DNA of 12,787 bases from Oscillospiraceae bacterium (GCA_015063655.1 SVTU01000010.1:7581-20367); one strand, 5' to 3'; shown: positions 1 through 6,563, counted from the stretch's first letter. Notes: generated by a model from the sequence alone, not told the origin. Translations and numbers: made by a program.

Positions 1-10
1 CAGCCCCTTT
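1..10. repeat. Possible arm of a terminator hairpin cut by the window edge
   Basis: The window opens with CAGCCCCTTT. The same ten bases form the right end of the perfect hairpin at 4435-4469 plus the next T (4461-4470). They lie 15 bp beyond the stop codon of the minus-strand dehydrogenase. This suggests that a second copy of the same hairpin straddles the window edge and ends fucO transcription. Only one arm can be seen, so the pairing is inferred. Confidence 0.3.
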
Positions 11-25
11 CGGCATGAAAAGGAA

Positions 26-1174
26 TTACAGAAGCTTCAGGTAAAGCTCCTTGATCTCGGAGACGCTGGTGTCTCTGGGGTTGCCCGGACGGCAAGCGTC
101 GTCAAAGGCGGACTGAGAGAGGAAGTCGAGATCCTCGGGCTTGACGATAGCCGTCAGGTCTGCGGGAATGCCCACGTCGGCCGAGAGCTGCTTAACGGCA
201 GCGATGGCGGCCGCTCTTGCCTCGTCCAACGTCATGGCGTCCGTGCCCTCCACGCCCATAGCCTTGGCAATGTCACGGTACTTATCACCCGTAGCGGGCG
301 CGTTATATTCCATAACGGTAGGCAGGATGATGGCATTGGCCACACCGTGAGGCGTGTCATACAGCGCACCCAGGGGGTGAGCCATGGAGTGAACGATGCC
401 AAGTCCTACGTTGCTGAATCCCATGCCTGCTACGTACTGGCCGAGAGCCATGCCCTCTCTGCCCTCGGGGGTGTTGTCCACGGCGCCGCGCAGGTGCTTT
501 GCGATCAGCTCGATCGCCTTGATGTGGAACATGTCGCTCATCTCCCATGCGCCCTTGGTGATATAGCCCTCAATGGCGTGTGTCAGGGCATCCATACCCG
601 TAGCGGCGGTAAGCCCACGGGGCATAGAGGCCATCATATCGGGGTCGACCACGGCCACAACGGGAATATCGTGTACGTCAACGCACACCATCTTTCTGTT
701 GTTTTCCGCATCGGTGATCACGTAGTTGATGGTAACCTCGGCTGCCGTGCCGGCGGTGGTGGGAACGGCAATAATGGGGGTACACTTGTTCTTGGTGGGG
801 GCTACGCCCTCCAGCGAGCGGACGTCGGCAAATTCGGGATTCTCAATGATAATACCGATGGCCTTGGCGGTGTCCATGGAGGAGCCGCCGCCGATGGCTA
901 CGATACAGTCGGCGCCGCTGGCCTTGAAGGCGGCAACGCCCGTCTGTACGTTCTCAATGGTGGGATTGGGCTTAATGTTGCTGTAAATCTCATACGGGAT
1001 AGCGGCGGCATCCAACACGTCGGTTACCTTTTTGGTAACGCCGAACTTAATAAGGTCGGGGTCGGAGCATACAAAGGCCTTGCGGAAGGCACGTGCCGTG
1101 ATTTCGGCGGCAACGGCGGCAATGGCGCCCTTGCCGTGGTAGCTGGTCTCATTCAATACAAATCTGTTCGCCAT
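26..1174 (-). CDS. fucO: Iron-dependent alcohol dehydrogenase, lactaldehyde reductase (FucO) type
   Basis: This 382-residue cytoplasmic protein belongs to the group III (iron-activated) alcohol dehydrogenases. From memory it follows E. coli FucO very closely, starting with MANR...LNET and keeping the same length. FucO reduces L-lactaldehyde to 1,2-propanediol with NADH, the electron-disposal step of anaerobic fucose and rhamnose fermentation. The nucleotide-binding GGGS loop is at 95-98. The four expected metal ligands are Asp195, His199, His262 and His276, one lower than the E. coli numbering. Asp38 lies at the position linked to NAD preference. The start follows a strong AAAGGAG, and a consensus promoter lies at 1225-1253. 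No fucose or rhamnose catabolic genes are visible nearby, so the substrate in vivo could be another short aldehyde or diol. The family is certain; the exact substrate is likely but not proven. Confidence 0.88.
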   Translation of the reverse strand: MANRFVLNETSYHGKGAIAAVAAEITARAFRKAFVCSDPDLIKFGVTKKVTDVLDAAAIPYEIYSNIKPNPTIENVQTGVAAFKASGADCIVAIGGGSSMDTAKAIGIIIENPEFADVRSLEGVAPTKNKCTPIIAVPTTAGTAAEVTINYVITDAENNRKMVCVDVHDIPVVAVVDPDMMASMPRGLTAATGMDALTHAIEGYITKGAWEMSDMFHIKAIELIAKHLRGAVDNTPEGREGMALGQYVAGMGFSNVGLGIVHSMAHPLGALYDTPHGVANAIILPTVMEYNAPATGDKYRDIAKAMGVEGTDAMTLDEARAAAIAAVKQLSADVGIPADLTAIVKPEDLDFLSQSAFDDACRPGNPRDTSVSEIKELYLKLL

Positions 1175-1224
1175 ACTGGTTCTCCTTTGTTATTGTAATA
1201 GAGGTGTGGATAAGCACCGTTTTT

Positions 1225-1253
1225 ATTGTATCACAGCTTGCGAGCTCTGTCAA
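1225..1253 (-). promoter_or_regulatory. Sigma-A promoter of fucO
   Basis: Read on the minus strand, TTGACA (1253-1248) is followed after exactly 17 bp by TACAAT (1230-1225), an almost perfect vegetative promoter. Transcription should begin near 1218, giving a leader of about 44 nt before the ATG. A short inverted repeat, GCTTG...CAAGC, lies in the spacer and the -35 region. It could be an operator, but it is too short to call. Confidence 0.85.
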
Positions 1254-1298
1254 GCCGTTTCCCTGTTCAAAAAAACGCAAAAACCCGAGAAAAAACTA

Positions 1299-1327
1299 TT
1301 GACAGGAAAAATGGAATTTGATATAAT
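1299..1327 (+). promoter_or_regulatory. Sigma-A promoter of the ABC transporter gene
   Basis: TTGACA (1299-1304), a 17-bp spacer and TATAAT (1322-1327) make a perfect consensus vegetative promoter. The predicted start of transcription is near 1334, which leaves a leader of about 77 nt. The promoter is divergent from that of fucO, with 45 bp between the two -35 boxes. A perfect promoter for an accessory transporter suggests either high constitutive expression or control by a repressor or by the leader. Confidence 0.88.
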
Positions 1328-1333
1328 ACAACT

Positions 1334-1410
1334 ACAAAAAGCGGTTACAGGACTTCTAGACTTTTGCCTACCAGCCCTTTTGCCGCTTTCTTTTTTGGAG
1401 GTGATTTGTT
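1334..1410 (+). promoter_or_regulatory. Leader of the ABC transporter mRNA with possible attenuator
   Basis: Within this predicted leader AAAGCGG (1338-1344) can pair with CCGCTTT (1383-1389). The second arm runs into CTTTTTT just before the ribosome-binding site, so the structure resembles a long-looped intrinsic terminator. The 8-base word CTTTTGCC occurs twice, 16 bp apart (1361-1368 and 1377-1384), offering alternative pairings. Function is inferred; the stem is only 7 bp with a 38-nt loop. Confidence 0.35.
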
Positions 1411-4401
1411 TTGTTAGAGGTACGCAATCTGACCAAGATATATAAGGCGAAGGTCAAAAACGGTGCCGACACGCACGCCTTGGACGGCGTTTCGCTTCGC
1501 TTCCCCGAGCGAGGCATGGTGTTTTTGCTGGGTAAGAGCGGAAGCGGTAAGTCCACGCTTCTCAACGTCTGCGGCGGACTGGATGCCCCCACCGACGGTG
1601 AGATCATTGTCAAGGGGCGAAGCAGTAAGGATTTTTCACAGAGCGATTTTGACAGCTACCGCAACACCTACGTCGGCTTTATTTTCCAGGAATATAACAT
1701 TCTCAACGAGTTTACCGTTGAGGATAACATTGCCCTCGCCCTTGAGCTTCAAGGAAAGCCCAAGGATAAAAAGGCGATCGCCGCTCTGCTTGAGCAGGTA
1801 GATCTTTCGGGCTTTGCCAAGCGCAAGCCCAATACGCTGTCGGGCGGTCAGAAGCAGCGCATCGCCATTGCCCGTGCGCTGATCAAATCCCCCGAGATCA
1901 TCATGGCAGACGAGCCCACGGGTGCGCTTGACTCCGCCACGGGCAAGCAGGTGTTCGACACGCTCAAGAAGCTGTCGAGCGACAAGCTGGTCATCGTGGT
2001 GTCGCACGACCGTGAATTTGCCGAGCTGTACGCCGACCGCATCATCGAGCTGAAGGACGGCAAGATCCTCTCCGACGTCACCAAGACCGAGCAGCAGAAG
2101 GAAGCGCTGAGCGAAAACATCAGCGTGCTCGGCGACGTGCTGTGCCTCAAGGGCGGAGCAGAGCTGACCGAGGATGACTTCTCCAAGATCCGCAGCTATC
2201 TGCACGGGCGCAGCGGCGACGTGATCATTGCGGGCGGAGAGCGTGACGTGCAAAGCTTCAAGAAGGTCAACCGCATGACCGACGAGGGCACCAAGGAGAT
2301 CTTTGCCGACACCGAGGAAGGCACCCTGCCAAGAAAGGACTACCGTCCCGAGGACAGCCGCTTCCTTCGCTCCAAGCTTCCCGTCAAGCACGCCTTGAAG
2401 ATCGGCGTTTCGGGCTTGAAGAGCAAGCCCGTGCGTCTGTTCTTTACCATCGTGCTGTGCGTGGTGGCGTTCGTTCTGTTCGGTCTGCTCTCCACCCTCA
2501 ATTTCTACGACAGCGAGGCAACCTTCAAGCAGACCATGCGTGACGGAGGCCCCGGCTACATAGCCACGTCCGTTAACTACCGTGCCAACGTCAAGTGGTA
2601 CGATGGCGGCCGTCTCAACCACGAGTACGAAACCGTCTACACCGCCGAGCTGACCGAGGAAGACCTCGACGAGCTCCGCCGTGAGTACGGTAAAAACGTG
2701 TTCGGTGCTTCTGCGGTGCATTTGTCCTTGCCCGTCAGAACCAACCCCGCACCCTATTGGATCCCCGAGGTACACAGCATTGCCTTTTTGCCCGAGGATC
2801 ACGAGCTTCGTTCCACCATTGAGGGCCGCTACCCCGAGGCAGCAACCGAGATCTGCCTATCCCAGTACATCGCACAATCGCTGGTGCAATGCACCGTTTC
2901 GGATACCAACGGCAAGGCCATGACGCTGAACACGCCCTCCGACCTGCTCGGCAAGAAGCTGGTGGTAGGCAACAAGAGCTACACCGTGGTGGGCATCATT
3001 CCCGACGGCGAGATCGACCCGAAATTCGACGCCCTCAAAGACAGTGAGTCTGCCGCCGCCAATCCCCAGCTGGAGTATCAGCTCCGCAGTGTGCTGGAGA
3101 ACGGGCTTCACACAACGGCCTTCCTGCACCCCTCCGAGCTTCTTTCGGTATCCAAAATGTACGGCGCGGGCTTCAAGGGCATGATGGGACAGACATACCT
3201 GCCCGCCTACGTCGGCTTTGAGGGAAGAGGCGACAGCACACCGCATCAAAACAGCACCTATGCCAAGCTGTCCGAGCTTGCCAAGGATGACGTTGTCTAT
3301 CTTGACAGCAGCAAGAGCGGAGCGGTCGTCACCGCTCAGCAGTATGCGCAGGCCGTCTACGCAAAGATAGACGATGCGAGGGAAGAGCAAAACAATCGCA
3401 TCGATGAGTATCAGCAAAACAACCAGCCGCTCCCCTTTGAGCCTGTGGATTATACCAAGCTTGAAGAGCTTTGCAACATGATCATGATGGGCGGCAAATG
3501 GCAGGAGGTCAACCCCGACGATCCCAAGGGAGAAACAACGGTCGTGCCGCTGAGCAGCGAGGAATTCCGCAAGGCCTTCAGCGACCTCTTGGCCGAGCTG
3601 GATGCCGTATTGCCCGAGGCCAAGACGGTCACCTTTACCTTTTCTCCGTTTGACGTACGCTCGAACGTGCCGATGGATGACGGAAAGAGCTTCACCGTCG
3701 GCGGCGTGCTTGTGGCAAACGTCATGGATTCGAACATCGTATATCTGCCCGATGCCGATGCCGAGGCGGCCTGGGAGCTGCAAAAGGCAAGCATCAGCTA
3801 CGAGGAGGCCGAGACCAAATACGAGCAAGACCCGAACGGTCTGTACACCACGGTTTTCCTGCCCTTCGACGGCTCCGAGACGCAGATCGATTCGCTTTGG
3901 TCCATTTACAGCAACAAGGAGTACGGCGAGGACGACAGCCGCATGCATATCACGGATAGCCGTGTCAGCACGCTTCTGATGGTGGATGAGACGGTAGAAA
4001 GCCTCTCCAAGGTCTTCCTGTACGTAGGTCTTGTGCTGGCGGTCTTTGCCATTCTGCTGTTCTCAAACTTTATTTCGGTATCCATCTCCCAGAAGAAGAA
4101 GGAGATCGGAATCCTCCGCGCGGTGGGTGCGAGAAGCCTTGACGTGTTCAAGATCTTCTTCTCCGAGTCCTTCACCATCGCCTTTATCTGCACCGTGCTT
4201 TCCACGGCAGGCAGCATCGTGCTTTGCAACGTGCTTAACGCACAGCTTGGCGAAATGCTGGGGGCATCGCTGTTCGTGTTTGGCCTTCCTTCCTTTATTA
4301 TTTTGGTCGGTATTGCCATTCTCACCGCCGTTCTTGCCACCTTCCTGCCCGTGCGCAATGCGGCCAGAAAGAAGCCTGTGGAGTCTATCCGAGCACTCTG
4401 A
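1411..4401 (+). CDS. MacB-like ABC transporter, fused ATPase and FtsX-type permease
   Basis: This 996-residue protein has an ATPase at the N-terminus: Walker A GKSGSGKST at 41-49, Q-loop Gln93, signature LSGGQ at 143-147, Walker B IIMADE at 163-168 and H-loop His199. A linker of about 100 residues follows, then membrane segment 1 at about 342-364. Next comes an external domain of about 500 residues, then three segments at about 866-890, 913-936 and 953-980. The SQKKKEIGILRAVGA stretch after segment 2 is typical of FtsX/MacB permeases. This is the mechanotransmission (type VII) plan with four membrane segments, presumably working as a homodimer. The family exports peptides, lipids or antibiotics, or drives work at the cell surface. 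The substrate cannot be read here. The start is TTG, 9 nt after GGAGG (1397-1401). No adaptor, two-component system or separate ATPase adjoins it, so it is neither a typical MacAB nor a Bce module. Confidence 0.9.
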   Translation: MLEVRNLTKIYKAKVKNGADTHALDGVSLRFPERGMVFLLGKSGSGKSTLLNVCGGLDAPTDGEIIVKGRSSKDFSQSDFDSYRNTYVGFIFQEYNILNEFTVEDNIALALELQGKPKDKKAIAALLEQVDLSGFAKRKPNTLSGGQKQRIAIARALIKSPEIIMADEPTGALDSATGKQVFDTLKKLSSDKLVIVVSHDREFAELYADRIIELKDGKILSDVTKTEQQKEALSENISVLGDVLCLKGGAELTEDDFSKIRSYLHGRSGDVIIAGGERDVQSFKKVNRMTDEGTKEIFADTEEGTLPRKDYRPEDSRFLRSKLPVKHALKIGVSGLKSKPVRLFFTIVLCVVAFVLFGLLSTLNFYDSEATFKQTMRDGGPGYIATSVNYRANVKWYDGGRLNHEYETVYTAELTEEDLDELRREYGKNVFGASAVHLSLPVRTNPAPYWIPEVHSIAFLPEDHELRSTIEGRYPEAATEICLSQYIAQSLVQCTVSDTNGKAMTLNTPSDLLGKKLVVGNKSYTVVGIIPDGEIDPKFDALKDSESAAANPQLEYQLRSVLENGLHTTAFLHPSELLSVSKMYGAGFKGMMGQTYLPAYVGFEGRGDSTPHQNSTYAKLSELAKDDVVYLDSSKSGAVVTAQQYAQAVYAKIDDAREEQNNRIDEYQQNNQPLPFEPVDYTKLEELCNMIMMGGKWQEVNPDDPKGETTVVPLSSEEFRKAFSDLLAELDAVLPEAKTVTFTFSPFDVRSNVPMDDGKSFTVGGVLVANVMDSNIVYLPDADAEAAWELQKASISYEEAETKYEQDPNGLYTTVFLPFDGSETQIDSLWSIYSNKEYGEDDSRMHITDSRVSTLLMVDETVESLSKVFLYVGLVLAVFAILLFSNFISVSISQKKKEIGILRAVGARSLDVFKIFFSESFTIAFICTVLSTAGSIVLCNVLNAQLGEMLGASLFVFGLPSFIILVGIAILTAVLATFLPVRNAARKKPVESIRAL

Positions 4402-4434
4402 TGCCGCTTCTTGATCCAATCTGCCTATCCCCTG

Positions 4435-4469
4435 AAGGGGCTGTCTCACACGATGTGAGACAGCCCCTT
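4435..4469 (+). terminator. Perfect 16-bp hairpin ending the ABC transporter unit
   Basis: AAGGGGCTGTCTCACA (4435-4450) pairs without mismatch with TGTGAGACAGCCCCTT (4454-4469) across a 3-nt loop. The hairpin stands 34 bp after the transporter stop codon. The following tract is TTTCCGCTTGTCTT, so the U-run is modest, but the stem is very strong. Because the arm begins with AA and ends with TT it could act in both directions. It separates the transporter from the sporulation operon. Confidence 0.85.
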
Positions 4470-4532
4470 TCCGCTTGTCTTGCCGCAAGCCCGCCGGTCT
4501 TTTTTGAAGAAAAAATGATCCTGCCGTCACAA

Positions 4533-4541
4533 TACGACAAA
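4533..4541 (-). promoter_or_regulatory. Candidate Spo0A box of the spoIIG operon
   Basis: On the minus strand the site reads TTTGTCGTA, matching the Spo0A box TTTGTCRAA at eight of nine positions. It is centred about 36 bp before the predicted transcription start and overlaps the only plausible -35 element. In Bacillus subtilis spoIIGA-sigE is a classical target activated by phosphorylated Spo0A from sites next to -35, so position and gene agree. A second box directly upstream is not clear. Confidence 0.6.
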
Positions 4542-4566
4542 GATCGCAAGAAAGATGCGTTATAAT
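4534..4566 (+). promoter_or_regulatory. spoIIG promoter with over-long spacer
   Basis: A perfect -10 box TATAAT lies at 4561-4566. No good -35 stands 17 bp before it. The best candidate is ACGACA (4534-4539, four of six matches), leaving 21 bp of spacer. An over-long spacer rescued by Spo0A is what is known for the B. subtilis spoIIG promoter. Transcription should begin near 4573, about 25 nt before the spoIIGA ATG. Confidence 0.6.
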
Positions 4567-4597
4567 ACGATCATCACCAAGACAGAGAGGGCAGGGT

Positions 4598-5437
4598 ATG
4601 CAGCAAACGGTTTACGTGGACATTCTGTTTCTTGTCAACACAAGCATGGATTTCCTCTGCTTTTTTCTTTGCTCCGCCATTCTCGGCGATAGGCTCCGTC
4701 CCCTGCGCTCTCTGCTTGCCTCGGCCCTTGGCGGGTCTTACACGATATGTGTCCTCCTTCATCCCGCCTCGGGCCTTCTTGGCCTTTTGTTGGATGCCGC
4801 CGTGTGTCTTGTTATGTGCATGATCGTCTATGGCGGAGCGGGAAAATGGCGCCGCATTCCGCTGTACGGTGCGCTGTATTTCGCCATCTCCATGGCGCTC
4901 GGGGGCTTTATGACGGCCCTGTATCACATGCTCAACCGCCTCTCTCTGCCCATTGTGTCGGGGGGTGACGCCCCGTCCGTCTCCGCCTTTTTTCTGCTCG
5001 CCCTCGGCGGCGGCGTACTGACCCTGCTGGGCGGCAGGCTGTTTCGCCGCCGCAGTGCCGTGCGCCACTGCACGCTGTCGCTGTCCTACGGCGGCCGACG
5101 GCTCTCGCTGACCGCCCTCGTGGACTCGGGCAATCTGTGGCGCGATCCCGTCAGCGGCAAGCCCTGCATCGTGGTGGAGAGCGAAGCGCTCTCCCCTCTG
5201 CTGCCCATCCGCCCGTCGGGCAACGCCGTGCAAACACTCTCCCGCCTGCCCCCGAGGGAGGCGGCTCGCTTCCGCCTCATTCCCGTGCGAACGGCCACGG
5301 GCGAGGCCGTGCTGCTGGGCCTTCGGCCCGACACCCTTGCAGTAGACGGCCGAGAGACTGACGCCCTCGTGGTCATGGGCGAGGTCGGCGGAGCCGACGA
5401 GGCACGGGCCCTTGTTCCCGCATCGCTACTGTTATGA
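4598..5437 (+). CDS. spoIIGA: Sporulation sigma-E processing peptidase SpoIIGA
   Basis: SpoIIGA is the membrane-embedded aspartic protease that removes the pro-sequence of sigma-E in the mother cell after it is triggered by SpoIIR from the forespore. The 279-residue protein begins with the family's VYVDILFLVN-type first membrane segment (about 5-27). Four further hydrophobic segments lie at about 38-54, 58-78, 88-110 and 126-146, and a cytoplasmic protease domain follows. The catalytic motif is LVDSGNLWRDP at 175-185 with Asp176 as the active-site aspartate, followed by GKPCIVVE as in other SpoIIGA proteins. It is somewhat shorter than the B. subtilis protein (about 309 residues). The ribosome-binding site is a modest AGGGCAGGG just before the ATG. 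It is followed after 12 bp by its substrate gene sigE, the standard spoIIG arrangement. Confidence 0.94.
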   Translation: MQQTVYVDILFLVNTSMDFLCFFLCSAILGDRLRPLRSLLASALGGSYTICVLLHPASGLLGLLLDAAVCLVMCMIVYGGAGKWRRIPLYGALYFAISMALGGFMTALYHMLNRLSLPIVSGGDAPSVSAFFLLALGGGVLTLLGGRLFRRRSAVRHCTLSLSYGGRRLSLTALVDSGNLWRDPVSGKPCIVVESEALSPLLPIRPSGNAVQTLSRLPPREAARFRLIPVRTATGEAVLLGLRPDTLAVDGRETDALVVMGEVGGADEARALVPASLLL

Positions 5438-5449
5438 AAGGAGACCGCT

Positions 5450-6169
5450 ATGCTGCTGTCCGCTATCCGTTCGTTTTGGCAACGCCTCACTGCCTTCCTA
5501 TCCCGTCTGCGCCCTCGCCGAGGGGTATACTACATCAACGGCCCCGACGTCCTGCCCGCTCCGCTCTCAAGAGAGGAGGAGGCCGTCATGCTCGCACGCC
5601 TTGAGGCGGGCGACGAGGAGGCAAGGCAGATCCTCATCGAGCGCAATCTGCGCCTTGTGGTCTACATCGCCAAGCGCTTTGAAAATACGGGGGCGGGCCT
5701 TGAGGATCTGGTGTCCATCGGCACGCTGGGGCTGATCAAGGCGATCGGCACCTTCTGCGCCGACCGCAACATCAAGCTGGCCACCTACGCCTCACGCTGT
5801 ATCGAAAACGAAATATTAATGTACGTGCGCAAGCATGCGGGCATGCGCTGTGACGTCTCCATCGACGAGCCGCTCAACGTGGATTGGGACGGAAACGAGC
5901 TGCTGCTCTCGGACGTACTCGGCAGTGAAGAGGACAACGTCGTGCTTGAGATCGAGCGCTTAGAGGAGAGAGCCGCCGTGCGCCGAGCCGTGGCCTCGCT
6001 TGACGACCGAGAGAGGCAGATCATCGAGCTTCGCTACGGTATGCGGGAGGGCAGAGAGCTGACGCAAAAGGAGGTTGCCGACCGCCTCGGCATCTCGCAA
6101 TCCTACATTTCACGGCTGGAAAAAAAGATCATGGCAAGGCTCAGAGACGATATTCAAGCAAAAATTTGA
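5450..6169 (+). CDS. sigE: RNA polymerase sigma-E factor, early mother cell (pro-sigma-E)
   Basis: This 239-residue protein has the same length as B. subtilis SigE and follows it closely. Residues 1 to about 26 form a basic, amphipathic pro-sequence. The cleavage region reads RRGVYYINGPDVLPAPLS, so mature sigma-E should start at or near Tyr27/Tyr28. Region 2 carries ERNLRLVVYIAKRFENTG and LVSIGTLGLIKA. It is followed by the highly conserved LATYASRCIENEILMY, which binds core polymerase and the -10 element. Region 4.2 ends the protein with the helix-turn-helix LTQKEVADRLGISQSYISRLEKK in two conserved halves. The ATG has a strong AAAGGAG that overlaps the end of spoIIGA, so the two genes are translationally close and surely co-transcribed. 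The usual downstream partner sigG is absent; the rpmE promoter begins 10 bp after the stop codon. Confidence 0.96.
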   Translation: MLLSAIRSFWQRLTAFLSRLRPRRGVYYINGPDVLPAPLSREEEAVMLARLEAGDEEARQILIERNLRLVVYIAKRFENTGAGLEDLVSIGTLGLIKAIGTFCADRNIKLATYASRCIENEILMYVRKHAGMRCDVSIDEPLNVDWDGNELLLSDVLGSEEDNVVLEIERLEERAAVRRAVASLDDRERQIIELRYGMREGRELTQKEVADRLGISQSYISRLEKKIMARLRDDIQAKI

Positions 6170-6178
6170 AAAAAGGTA

Positions 6179-6207
6179 TTGCATTCTTGAAAAAAGTGTG
6201 ATATAAT
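6179..6207 (+). promoter_or_regulatory. Promoter of rpmE, extended -10 type
   Basis: A perfect -10 box TATAAT (6202-6207) is preceded by TGA, giving the extended TGnTATAAT form. A weak -35, TTGCAT (6179-6184), stands 17 bp before it. The extended -10 makes up for the poor -35. The predicted start near 6214 leaves a leader of about 54 nt. No terminator lies between sigE and this promoter, so some spoIIG transcripts may run into rpmE. Confidence 0.75.
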
Positions 6208-6223
6208 ACCTCTGTTCGTGAAG

Positions 6224-6241
6224 CGATGTCAAAGAACATCG
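6224..6241 (+). promoter_or_regulatory. Hairpin in the rpmE leader
   Basis: CGATGT (6224-6229) and ACATCG (6236-6241) can form a 6-bp hairpin with a 6-nt loop in the predicted rpmE leader, 26 nt before the ATG. Ribosomal protein genes are often self-regulated through such leaders, and leader RNAs have been proposed for L31 genes. Whether this hairpin belongs to any of them cannot be told from one sequence. Confidence 0.35.
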
Positions 6242-6267
6242 GAATAATATTAGCGAGGTAAAAGAAT

Positions 6268-6477
6268 ATGAAAAATGGAATTCATCCGAACTATCAGGAG
6301 TGCGTGATCCGTTGCGCCTGCGGCGAAACCGTCACCACCAAGTCCACCAAGGGTAGCGAGATCCGCGTTGAAATTTGCTCTAAGTGCCATCCCTTCTTCA
6401 CCGGCAAGCAGAAGTTTGTTGATGCAGGCGGACGTGTAGACAAGTTCAAGAAGAGACTCGAGAACGTCGGAAAGTAA
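6268..6477 (+). CDS. rpmE: Large-subunit ribosomal protein L31 (bL31), zinc type
   Basis: The 69-residue product is bL31, which sits at the interface of the two ribosomal subunits. It opens with MKNGIHPNYQ, typical of the family. It carries the full set of zinc ligands of the C+ type: Cys16 and Cys18 in RCACGE, and Cys37 and Cys40 in CSKCHPFFTGKQK. Cys12 is an extra cysteine. This is the zinc-bound housekeeping form, not the cysteine-free form expressed under zinc starvation. The ATG has an AGCGAGG ribosome-binding site. The gene is monocistronic by its own promoter and a terminator 24 bp after the stop, although hflX follows closely. Confidence 0.97.
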   Translation: MKNGIHPNYQECVIRCACGETVTTKSTKGSEIRVEICSKCHPFFTGKQKFVDAGGRVDKFKKRLENVGK

Positions 6478-6501
6478 TCGAGACGGAGCATCCGTACAAA
6501 A

Positions 6502-6540
6502 AGGGGCAAGTTGGTGCCGTTCGCGGCAGAGCTTGCCCCT
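6502..6540 (+). terminator. Terminator between rpmE and hflX
   Basis: AGGGGCAAG (6502-6510) pairs with CTTGCCCCT (6532-6540). Inside this stem TGCCG and CGGCA pair around a TTCG loop, and a small internal loop separates the two helices. The tail is GTTTTG, a short U-run, so termination may be incomplete. An A-rich stretch before the hairpin gives weak symmetry. hflX begins only 24 nt further on. Confidence 0.8.
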
Positions 6541-6563
6541 GTTTTGACTGAAAGGAGCATCCT

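Noticed and set aside
347..1198. A 283-codon open frame on the plus strand opposite fucO
   Set aside because: It lies fully antisense to a clearly conserved enzyme, has no recognisable domain, and its composition (glycine, histidine and valine rich) is that of a complementary-strand shadow in GC-rich DNA.
1175..1224. A Rex (redox) operator in front of fucO
   Set aside because: The AT-rich segment near TTGTTATTGTAATA has only a half-like match and no symmetric partner.
1636..2802. Long minus-strand frames opposite the ABC transporter (also 2857-3948)
   Set aside because: They mirror the ATPase and permease codons, have no plausible ribosome-binding site or family, and end within the conserved gene.
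4435..4469. The perfect inverted repeat as the end of an insertion sequence or MITE
   Set aside because: No transposase, target duplication or matching far end is visible, and the place just after a stop codon fits a terminator better.
4574..5233. A 219-codon minus-strand frame opposite spoIIGA
   Set aside because: It is antisense to the intact SpoIIGA membrane and protease regions and looks like low-complexity shadow coding.
6553..6563. Hairpin AGGA-GCA-TCCT hiding the hflX ribosome-binding site
   Set aside because: A 4-bp stem with a 3-nt loop is too weak to matter, and such matches are expected by chance.
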